Origin: Archegozetes longisetosus
Taxonomy: Eukaryota; Arthropoda; Arachnida; Sarcoptiformes; Trhypochthoniidae
Assembly (NCBI GenBank): GCA_018873245.2
Contig: JAEMBT020000001.1
Coordinates: forward strand, 8,272,220 to 8,336,219
Length of the DNA stretch: 64,000 bases
Direction of reading: 5' to 3'
The notes under the pieces were generated by a model. It worked only from the letters and a program-made list of their open reading frames with translations. It searched no databases and was not told the origin of the DNA. Of the stretch, positions 52,899 through 61,766 are shown in pieces. The translations under genes were made by a program, and so were the position numbers. Position 1 is the stretch's first letter; every line of letters begins with the position of its first letter.

Positions 52899-53478
52899 CT
52901 AAATAAAAAGATTATATAATTCTCTTTTAAAAATTTTAAAATTATTTATAAGCCTTAAATTTGTTGGCAACTGATTCCATAATTCAATTCCTTTGTAAAA
53001 CAAAGAATTTCTTAGATATTGTATTTTCCAATTTTCGACTCTTAAATAAAACTCGCTATCAGATCTCGTTCTTCGTTTAGGCACAAATGAAAATAAGCCA
53101 TTCGTGACATCACATGACATTCCATTTATTGCTTTGAATATAAATTTAGATGAGTTAACAGTTATGACGTCTACGAGTTTAAACCACTTAAGTTTAGCAA
53201 AGATGAGAACAGAACTATCATGAGATGTTGAAAATGTCAAAACTCTAGCCATTCTATTTTGCAAGACCTCCAACTTCTTTAAATAAGTTCGATATGTATA
53301 GCCCCAGACCTCACAACCGTAGGTCATTCGCGGTAGGACTACAGCTTTAAATATTAAATTCAACGAAAATAATGGTATAAAATGTCTTAATTTCGAAAAA
53401 ATTCTTAAAAATTTTGAAGCTTTAAGAGTGTGAGTGTTGATGTGTGAGTCAAATTTCAGTAAATCATCAAAGATTACT
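52899..53478 (-). pseudogene. 5'-truncated LINE (non-LTR) reverse transcriptase, C-terminal part
   Basis: About 190 residues open without a stop from near 53478 to TAG at 52899. It matches the end of non-LTR reverse transcriptases: VIFDDLLKFDSHI, then VLPRMTYGCEVWG, KKLEVLQNRMARVL, RTRSDSEFYLR, NSLFYKGIELWNQLP and a final KIFKRELYNLFI. The catalytic palm with YADD lies upstream and is absent, the usual 5' truncation of LINE copies. The intact frame suggests a fairly recent insertion. It sits within the Merlin element, just upstream of its transposase. Confidence 0.85.
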
Positions 53479-53622
53479 CATAAAACATTACTTACGCTGT
53501 GGTAAGTAGATAAAGAAAACTATGAGTGTCTATACTTCCTCAGAAGGGTAAATTACACAAACATCATTTGATCTTATAGGGAGATGATATAATTTGAAAA
53601 TCGAAACTATTATATTGAATAT

Positions 53623-53989
53623 GTCTCAAGATAACATGAGTGTTATCATTGTATTCAGTTTGTCGAGACCGTTCCAACGATATATATGTTGCAGGGGTTA
53701 AGTATTCTGGTCAGAGGTCAGAAGTCAGTCACTCGTCGGTAAACTCGAGGTCACAGGTTACCATGTCTGGAATCGTTGAACTCAGCTTGACGAGACCTTT
53801 CCAACGATACATGTGGTATGGGGTTAAAAACTTGTGGTCATAGGTCAAAGGTCACCCGTCGGTGAACCCGAGGTCAAAGGTCATTATGTATGGTATCGTT
53901 GAACTCAGCTTGACGAGACTTTTCCAACGACATATGACTCGTTGATATAGGTCAATAGGAACACCCCGAGCAGGGATTGCTAAGATTCA
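53623..53989. repeat. Right inverted arm of the Merlin element (three units)
   Basis: Head-to-tail units starting near 53645, 53772 and 53895 (spacing 123-127), each opening with ATCRTTGWACTCAG and TTCCAACGA. It has one unit more than the left arm. Confidence 0.85.
53842..53883 (+). promoter_or_regulatory. Two perfect DR1 nuclear-receptor-type motifs in the transposon arm
   Basis: AGGTCA-A-AGGTCA occurs at 53842-53854 and again at 53871-53883. This is the consensus DR1 site of RXR/HNF4-type receptors. Function is inferred only from the match. Confidence 0.4.
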
Positions 53990-55415
53990 CCCCCCATGTC
54001 TGAATGAAGAATCTCTAATAGAACCTCCACCTTGTCCAGATACCGAATCAGTACCAATATAACGAGGTCGAAATTATCAAACTATTTCTATATAAACAAT
54101 TTTCAGATTCTAAAACAACCCCTTTATTACTCTTTAGCTACCTTGTTAAAGAACACTAAACCTTCATTTGTAATGTAAACCCATAAAACTAAATGCCAAG
54201 TCTAAAGCTTTTAGAAACTTCTTAACGAGCCAAATTAATATTGAATCTTAAATTATTTGCTAACAAACAATTCAAATAAAATGATCACAAAGTAAATAGT
54301 GCAATAACTATATGAATATTTTTGTCTTAAATCCTGGAAAAGTTTAAACAACTTATTCCAAAAATACTAAGCCATTTAATGGGTTGTCTCTTTGCTTTTA
54401 ATGAGTCTAGAACAAATTTTACAAGACTCATTTTTAAACAAACAGCTCAGAAAGAGTTCGGATTGTGAAGCAATTTCGAAGAAATAGGACTCCACAATGT
54501 GATCCCTCATAACAAGAAAAAATTACAAAAACTGATAAAATAAAAATATAATAGAATATTCCAATAATGAAACAAAATAGAATATATAATATAAAACGTA
54601 TATGACATTAAGTTATAATACAAAAAATCATGTATGACTCTTATTCATAACTTTTGAAGGTGTAAGTACCTCCCTCTATCGAGACATTTTATAATTTCTA
54701 AAAATATTCGACCAGTTATTCTTAAGCCAATTTTTGACCAATTTAGAGTTACCACCCGCAAATTTAGACACCGTTTTAGAATTCTACTCTCGATTCTCTA
54801 TTGAATCGATATATAATATATTGAATTTCATCGTTTGCTTTAATGTTTTTCATGATAATAAGTTCATAACTTAATATCAATTAAAACATGTACATATATA
54901 TACCAATCTAACCACAATTAAGAGATCGCCCCAAGATTTAGCTTATATAATCTATTTAAAATCAATGTTAGGAAACTTTATCACATAAAAACAAAAGATT
55001 CATCGTTTGCTTTAGATATAAGCTATAACGAGCTTTTAATACTCCCCCGGAAGGGAAGGTAATAAACTAAATTTGTCTAAATTTAGCGGACAAATAGTGA
55101 TCACCCGAAAATCTGAACGATTAAAATTTGAAGATATAATATAATTTCACAAAAGATAAATTAGATTAAATTATTTTTCAATCATTTGCTTAGAAGAAAA
55201 ACTATTATAACCTTAATTACACTAATACTAATATATAAAGTATCAAAATACGAAAAGATTCTCATATCTAATATTAATGAAAACTTTTTTGATAAATTTG
55301 ATATTACCATTTTATTCTTTTTCAACAATTATAATTTAATCAAAAATATCGCAATTGCTATTTGTACATAAAAAATAAGTAGCAAAAGGTTAAAATATAA
55401 AAAAAATTATAAAAG
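53990..55415. other. Spacer between the Merlin element and the four-exon locus
   Basis: A+T-rich, with no gene recognised. A 61-codon frame at 55186-55371 is very A+T-rich and not convincing. Confidence 0.5.
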
Positions 55416-56778
55416 CTAGTTATTAATATATCTCATGGTAACACAATCATATGGAAACCATTCAAGTCCTTCCATCCAATAACCATTCTCAAGAGTGTTC
55501 GCGATGAAAGTCAAAGCCCTTTCCAAACAGTCCTGACTACTGCTTTGATCACCAAAGGCCATCTGTATTACTGGCCGTTCTCCATCAATTGGCAGCTTAA
55601 TCCTAGCTAAGCGCACCGAAGCAACTGGTGCTTCAGTAGCTCTAGCCCTTACTGAGAGATTGTTATAATAATCTAAAACGAGACTAAACTTAAAACAAAT
55701 TTTATCAATACAATTAAAAGTACTTACAAGTTTGTTTTACACCATCATTTGAAACAATCAATACGTTACTATGGAAAGCAAGACTTGCAGAATACTTAGT
55801 CCCTAATGGCCCAACGAGCAAGAATACTACATAACGGTACTTTCGGGGCAGCGATCTAATCTTCTTGAGAACAACAGTATTGTTTTGTTGGTAATAAACT
55901 TGTTGGAAGTGGGAGCGATGCTGTGAGTGACGTCTCATAAAATCGCTCAGTTCGCTCATCCTATCCTGTGACCTACCGATTATCCTTGGGCATACATTAA
56001 ACTCGACCATTTTCAGAGATGACTACTTAGAATAAAGTTTCGACCAAAATTCCAGCTTAATATCCTGAACATCCTCCTTGGAGTAACTTAAGTTAAAAAA
56101 ATATGAATTTAGTTTATTTTGAAATCATTTCAAACAATCTAATACATACCTATGAAATCAAAGCAACTCTGAATACTTCCCCTCTTCGATATATCGAGCC
56201 AACTCACTCTGCAATATACCATTAAACTAGCCACTTCCAGAATTGATGGGCGCTGACTCAAAATCAGGCAAAGTATTAGCCTTACTACTAGCACCAATCG
56301 AAAAAAAGCTTGCCAAGAAAGAAGAAGTTGAACAAAGCTTTCGAGCTTCGGAGCGTGTTTTCAAGCTCAAAGGGTGATCGGAGACTAAATTGGGTCGTGG
56401 AAGAAGCTCAGGCAACGGCTCCTTAAGCACCAAATCAGATGGAGTATAAGGCGGATGGCTGTCAGTTGGATCAAAACTCAAATCAAACCCCTCATCAGGA
56501 GATGATAAAACTGGCGACTCAATATTGAGAACTTCTCCAACAGACGTTGACGAACAAATGCAGAAAAAATCTGACATACAATCAGTTGGCATCGAAGATT
56601 TTACAGAAGATTTCGACCTAGTATCGTATTTTGACGGACAAGAGACAAGTTTTACATTTCCGGCAACAGACTTACATCTCCTCTCATTACAAAAACGCTT
56701 ATGAGCTAAAAAGAGAAATTTTTAATTTAATAGTATAAGAAAAACCATAATCATATAACACATACCATTATCCGACAT
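55416..56778 (-). pseudogene. Unrecognised four-exon gene with three in-frame stops
   Basis: On the - strand: exon 1 56778-56766 (ATG TCG GAT AAT G), exon 2 56705-56150, exon 3 56086-55728, exon 4 55672-55416. The three introns are only 60, 63 and 55 bases, all GT-AG with gtatgt/gtaagt donors. Total 1185 bases, 395 codons, in phase from start to final TAA, but interrupted by TAG (56229-56227), TGA (near 56160) and TAG (near 56024). As it stands two proteins could be made: an N-terminal 163-residue one rich in Ser/Pro (FCNERRCKS near the start, then LPELLPRPN), and a 179-residue one from ATG 56010 (MVEFNVCPRIIGRSQDRM...DCVTMRYINN). The bridging part (SELARYIEEGKYSELL, DVQDIKLEFWSKLY) is also protein-like. 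I recognise no family. G+C content is above the neighbourhood. It may be a host gene, or a gene carried by the adjacent Merlin element. Confidence 0.6.
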
Positions 56779-56793
56779 GCTTAATGAATATAA

Positions 56794-56937
56794 CTTTTAA
56801 GAAAAATTTTCTTATCAAATAGTACAAAAATCTTCTACTTACCCAAAGTTAAGTCAATAATAATCAGATCAAGAAGTTAGACAACCAAGATCCACAATTC
56901 AATCCAATGTAGAGCTCAAGTATTTTTCTTATATATA
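56794..56937 (-). promoter_or_regulatory. TATA box and possible 5' UTR intron of the four-exon locus
   Basis: On the - strand TATATATAA at 56937-56929 lies about 150 bases before the ATG at 56778. A likely 49-base intron in the leader follows: TTTGG|gtaagt at 56842, acceptor cttaaaag at 56794. This makes the locus look like a real transcription unit rather than a random frame. Confidence 0.45.
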
Positions 56938-57078
56938 CACAAAATTATGCACAAAAAAATTCACTTTCATATAAATGTTTGAGAAACATGTGCTTTTTAG
57001 GCGCCTTTCGTTTCAGAAATTGTTATAAAATGCATATTCTTCAAACAAGCACTTCACACAAAGTATGACCATTCGTCA

Positions 57079-58040
57079 TTAATGTCGTCGCCATAGATAT
57101 TCGCAAAGGTGATTAGCAAGGTATTCATGACGAATACCGCTATTAAACTTCTTTTTAAGACCCCGCCAACTCCCTTCGATCTTTTGAGTATTTGCAAGCG
57201 CGAGGGCCCACAAAATTGCAAGAATGATTAACGGTCAAATGCCAAAATCTATTTTCATCCAAATTATTGTAGCCCTTCCAGCAGTCGGTGATAATGAGAG
57301 TTCCAGGTGCGACGTGTTTCTTAATTAAAGCAATGAGAGTGTTTGCATCGCGCTTATTATCGGGGCACACTTCACGTCGCAAATCCCTAGTATTCGCATC
57401 ATTCATACCGAGAATCCATTGCCCTTCGATGATTTTGCCTTAAAAAATAAAAATTCAAAAATAGAGTCAACTCATAGAAATAAGCTAAATACCTATATTG
57501 TATTTACGATGGCCTGTTTTAGTTTCGTCGATCTGGACAATGTCATCTTCTACACTAATAATTCCATCGGTATTTGACCATTTTATCTAAAGCGCTGACA
57601 GATGTCCCGACACATCCAAAGCCAATCTAAGTTTAAAACATTAAAAAAGATAAAGATTTAATAATTTAAAATACCTGCAATTGTTGATGAAAATAATATC
57701 GAGTCAGGAAAAATGGAACATTCGCGGATTACGTCATCGTATGAGGTTATGCCAACAGAAAAAAAAGCTCATGAGCAAAATCACTTCCGGAGGTAATTTA
57801 GAATCGGAAAAATGGTGTTATTTGCAATACTTTTCTCCGTTCCGCTTATTCCCCGACAAGATCTTTTGTGATAACGAAATCGGCCAATCCTTGACGATCC
57901 ATAGTAAATGCCATCGGAGATTTGCAGTTTCGGCAATTTTTATTTGAAGGAAGTAAATTCATTTGTTGGCACCATGAAATAAAAGTATCGCGATCACATA
58001 AAACTTCTTCAATAGGTCTATACATATTGTATTCCGCCAT
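57079..58040 (-). pseudogene. Second Merlin-type (IS1595-like DDE) transposase, with introns, decayed
   Basis: On the - strand. Starts MAEYNMYRPIEEVL, with a zinc-ribbon CRNCKSPM and then MDRQGLADFV. After a frameshift comes RNGEKYCK...SDSKLPPEVILLM. Two small GT-AG introns follow: one joins SSTIA to DWLWMCRDIC, and the other (57492-57439, 54 bp) joins HRKYNIG to KIIEGQWILG. All three catalytic residues remain: Asp in VQIDET, Asp in LIITDCWKGYN, Glu in NTQKIEGSW. After another one-base shift the end is RHEYLANHLCEYLWRRH and TAA at 57079. At least three frameshifts or stops inactivate it. It differs clearly from the transposase at 51.8-52.7 kb, so two Merlin lineages are present. Terminal repeats were not identified. 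Confidence 0.85.
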
Positions 58041-58194
58041 TTTGAATTTTGCTCACTTTTTATTTGTAATAAAACTCGCAAGAGGGCGTTGTAGAATTAT
58101 AGGATACCACTATAAGACTCATAAGAGGGAATTACATTAATTAATTCCTTAGTTTAATATAAATATGAGTAAACTGTAAGTTAAGTTATACGTG

Positions 58195-58230
58195 ACGCCA
58201 CGCCCGCTACCGCACCCACCCCACCACGAG
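58195..58230. other. C-rich patch, possible G-quadruplex on the - strand
   Basis: ACGCCACGCCCGCTACCGCA followed by CCCACCCCACCACG is the most G+C-rich stretch of the window. The - strand has five or more G runs within 30 bases. It sits about 155 bases upstream of the second Merlin start codon. Confidence 0.4.
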
Positions 58231-58314
58231 TATAATAAAGATACTTATAGAGTCTATTACAAAAGATTTCTCTCAATAGTGAGCAAAATGTTATGAAAAC
58301 CTTATTTTATGCAT

Positions 58315-58540
58315 CTTCTAGGGTCAAAGGTCATCATAGCAGATCGTGTGGGTACTTACTGAACTCAATAGAGTTAGACATGTCCATTGAAAACCCTATA
58401 TGTAGGGGTAGGGTCAGCAGGTCAAGTCCTGCGAGGTCAAAGGTCACTAGTTATCATTTCCGCCAAAAATGAGTATGATTTTCGTCTTCCATATGAAACA
58501 AGCTTTCCAACAATATATATATTGTAAAGATTTAGTGGAG
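58315..58540. repeat. Diverged copy of the Merlin arm repeat, with DR1 motifs
   Basis: Shares with the 53.6-54.0 kb arm the order TGAACTCA, ATGT.GGGG(T), AGGTCAAAGGTCA and CTTTCCAAC.ATATAT. DR1 motifs are at 58321-58333 (GGGTCA-A-AGGTCA) and 58434-58446 (AGGTCA-A-AGGTCA). It probably is the 5' arm of the second Merlin element; the matching arm on the other side was not found. Confidence 0.55.
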
Positions 58541-58863
58541 GTTGTATTCTAAAGTGGAGCCATTTTAAGTTTTTGTAATAGGTATAAGGGATTCAAAAGT
58601 TTAGGTGCACTAGGAATGAATTTATGCTAAAAATTGACTTCTCCTAAAAATTGTTGAATATTCTTTTACTGTTTTAGGAGTTTGGAATTCAATGTTATCA
58701 CTTAATGGTTTGATTTGGTTTTTGCTAATACATTGTCCTAGATATTGCAAAAGCTTTCCCATTTACATTTTCCCACAGTCTAAACTATACTTTCCTACGA
58801 TCAGACATTAATTATGAAGCGGGGTCTGTCATAGGAGAACACAATCCTAACCCTAAGCATTCC

Positions 58864-58894
58864 AGTGGTTAGTTCCCTAAGGGAACTAACCACT
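58864..58894. repeat. Perfect 31-base palindrome
   Basis: AGTGGTTAGTTCCCT, one A, then its exact inverse complement. It overlaps the truncated end of the Ty3/gypsy fragment, so one half is retroelement sequence and the other half its inverted copy. Confidence 0.9.
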
Positions 58895-59510
58895 CGTAAT
58901 GATCATTCATAGTTACTAATACTGTATTATGAATATCTTTAGGTTCAACTATTATGTGCCAAAAGCCTGAAGTAATGTCTAAAGTCGTGTAATATTCGCA
59001 ATTATGTATATAATTTATAATATCATCTAAACGAGGGGATGGATAATTATCAGCAATAGTTATCTCATTTAGTTTTCTGAAATCAATGCAAATTCGACTT
59101 TTCTTTCCCTCATCTGTTTTATAGACTAAAGTTATAGGAAATGAATAAGGAGATAATGACTTTCTTATTAGATTCTTTTCTAAAAATATTTTGAGTATAT
59201 TATCCATTAGTTTTGATCTTCTTGTGAAGCACGATATGGACTTAGGTTGATTGGTATATTGTTTATTAACTCTATTTTACAATTTTCTTCATTAATAGTT
59301 CCTAAATCGTATTTATATTTTGAGAAGACACATGAATAAGAGCCGTATTCTGAGTTCTATTTTAAGCTCGATCTCGACTCAAGTTAGACTTGGTTTTATT
59401 GAAATTTGTATTTTCAAGTCTAACTTGATTCGAGATTGAACTCAGAATACGGCTCTAAGTGTCCAATAATCTAGTAGTTGTGAATTTTCATTACTTGAAA
59501 GGTTTTGTTG
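58869..59510 (-). pseudogene. Ty3/gypsy pol fragment (start of reverse transcriptase)
   Basis: On the - strand the 112-codon frame at 59207-58869 has the N-terminal part of a Ty3/gypsy reverse transcriptase: PITLVYK, the RICIDFRKLN block, YPSPRLDDI and TTLDITSGFWHI with the first catalytic Asp. Upstream, after a one-base shift, the segment linking protease to reverse transcriptase (VFSKYKYDLG, SPYRAS) is readable to 59339. The same region resumes beyond the MITE at 59456-59510. The active-site YxDD, RNase H and integrase are missing. It is a dead remnant ending at the 58864 palindrome. Confidence 0.85.
59340..59455. mobile_element. 116-bp Harbinger-like MITE inside the gypsy fragment
   Basis: A long hairpin: GAGCCGTATTCTGAGTTC and more than 40 further inner bases (through CTCGACTCAAGTTAGACTTG) are mirrored at the right end. 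TAA (59337-59339, 59456-59458) flanks both sides, the 3-bp TWA target duplication of PIF/Harbinger elements. The gypsy reading frame lines up again when the MITE and one TAA are left out. Confidence 0.75.
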
Positions 59511-60487
59511 GTCACTCAGACCCGGTGTTAGATGTGCCCAGAAATTTTTGATAATTTTCGTTGTCTACATCTAAAGCATTATTCTTTTGACTTTTTCTTG
59601 ATTTTGGTGAAACTTTCGAATAAAACTTATTGAAATTATTCAAATGTTTCGATTTACACAATTAGATTTCTTTATGCAATTAGATTGTCGTTCGTTCTCT
59701 ACTCTTTCGACTGTCAACTGAGTTATGCGAAGAGATATTGAGATGGTATTTACTATGAAAGGCGGTCAATATTGTTCATAACGAATCGGCATCGGGTGAA
59801 GTGTTGAGCAAAAATATAGCAAAGTTGTATCACTTTCATTGAATAGTATATTTTCGCTGATCTTCACATCAGTCGGAGCAGTGATAATACTATCACTTAT
59901 ATTAATATTACTGACAGATACTCCTTGAAGTCTGAGGACATGATACATGTAAGCTAATCTTTTTGTCACATTTTTGTGCGCTTTTCACGAATTATATAAT
60001 GATTTGATTGATAGAAGAGTTCAAAATTTATTTTTATTATGCAAATGATTAAACCCTTTCTCACATTCAAAAGATTATACATTTGTTTCAGAAGTCAAAA
60101 AGAGCATAAATTGTTGAGAAGTTTGTCTGAAGAAAGTTGTTTACGAAATAGTCAAAAATCTGTAAGATTTTCATAAATATCAGATGAAAAAATTCAATTT
60201 CTACAAATGAATACATTCTATAAGTGTTCGCATAATTTCAGACCTCTGAAAAATTGAACTGAAAATAGATACTTTTGGGCATTTTATTGAACTTTACAGA
60301 GCTTTACTTATTGTACGCCGTATATAAAAAATATATAAAAACTTTCAAACGGCGAGCTTTATAAATAGTGATAATTATAATGTTGACTGTTGCACATGTG
60401 TTTTGTTTATTCGCTTTACTCCCATTTTAGTCGTTTATTTTGTATTTTTAATTGAAGGAAAACTACTGTGGCGTATAACAAGCTCTG
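59511..60487. other. Non-coding spacer before the right duplication copy
   Basis: No recognisable gene. Any further upstream gypsy sequence here is too decayed to read. Confidence 0.45.
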
Positions 60488-61146
60488 TATATTAGTTAAA
60501 TAAATATCAAGAATTTCCAACTTTTTTATATGCAATACAATTATGCAAATAAGAAAAAATCCAACTCTTATATTAAACATGATTAAGCATTGAAAAAGCA
60601 GCTCTACTTTTGGAATATGACTCATTGAAATGCATTCACAGTTCGTGAATCTTATTAGATATATTAATGTTAGGGTCGAATACAAAATTAATTCATTGAA
60701 TTTTTCCAACGTAAACATTTAGGATAACTTACAATTAAGGTTGACATCAAATTTTTCAATTTTTAAAACAATTCTTTTAAAACTGTCTAAAATATTCTTA
60801 TAGTGTTTAATTTTTTGAATTTTTAAAACATACATACATTGCACGTTATTTCATAAAAACCGAAATTTATTTCTAGCATTTTTAGACGAAAACTCGAACA
60901 GAAAATACTTCAAAGTAGCATTTGGGAGAGGACCTAAACCGTTCAATTTATATGGTCATTTAATAAATATCTTATTCTATCCAATTTGAGAAGTTTATTC
61001 CAGATTTAGTTCAAACTAGCGTCAATTTTGATAAAATGAACTCTCAACAAATATCTCATAACAAACCCCTACTTATGGATAAAGGTCTAAAGAAATGATA
61101 GAAAACTACTAATCAATTCCTGAGGCAATTCTATAGACTTTCTTAT

Positions 61147-61370
61147 GTTATATGTTAACACATATGTGTTATATAGCGTTATATAGAGGGCGCATACTAA
61201 AAATAAAAACAGAAAGCAAAGGCTAACCACAAACCAACTATAAAAACCACGTGTTTTATTCATTCACTCTCTCATTTTGCTTCAGTTAGATATAGTGTAG
61301 ATCTTATCAAACTTTGTAAACGTACTTTAATACTAATAAATAAAATTAGTTACGTTACATTATACAATGA
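61147..61370. mobile_element. Insertion of about 220 bp specific to the right copy
   Basis: Aligning with the left copy (19750-19775) shows about 220 extra bases here. They contain TGTTATATAGCGTTATATAG, then AGGGCGC, and later AATAAATAAA, and can be bounded by TG...CA. A small solo LTR would fit, but no target duplication is clear. Confidence 0.4.
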
Positions 61371-61766
61371 ATAACAATTATAAATAATTAACTATTGATA
61401 GTGTGCGTCATTAGCGTCCATATCATTATATGATAATCTTAAGTGCGACAACACTTACGTTTGTTTTATACAAACTTCATATCTAATTATTAGAATACAT
61501 TCAAATTTACTCCAAAATATAACATAACAAGTATGAAAAATTTCTTCAAATACAAATATAATATATTTGATAACAGACTAACAAATGACTGAAAATAATT
61601 TTCATCGTTTTGCAAAATTTTTTCTTTAATACTTGAAATCAAAATCTATACAAAATCAAAACAAAATGTTTTCAAAGTTTGAAAACTGACATCAAATGTG
61701 CTAAACATAGGACTAAAAATCTTTGTTGTGATGAATATTATTTTGGAGTTTTTGATGATTATGAAA

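Larger units (their letters stand above)
51459..53989. mobile_element. Merlin-type DNA transposon with long inverted arms
   Basis: The two ends are inverse copies: GAACTTAGCAATCCCTGCTC near 51462 against GAGCAGGGATTGCTAAG near 53957. The left arm is about 250 bp and the right about 365 bp. The arms enclose a decayed Merlin (IS1595-like DDE) transposase on the - strand and a LINE fragment. The expected 8-9 bp target duplication could not be fixed because the outermost bases have diverged; TGAATGAAG beyond the right end matches in inverse near the left, so the termini may extend about 20 bp further. Confidence 0.75.

Noticed and set aside
57681..58140. + strand frames of 72-88 codons
   Set aside because: Antisense shadows of the Merlin transposase on the - strand.
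60416..60718. 100-codon - strand hydrophobic frame
   Set aside because: It spans the duplication boundary, and the equivalent left-copy sequence does not keep the frame open.
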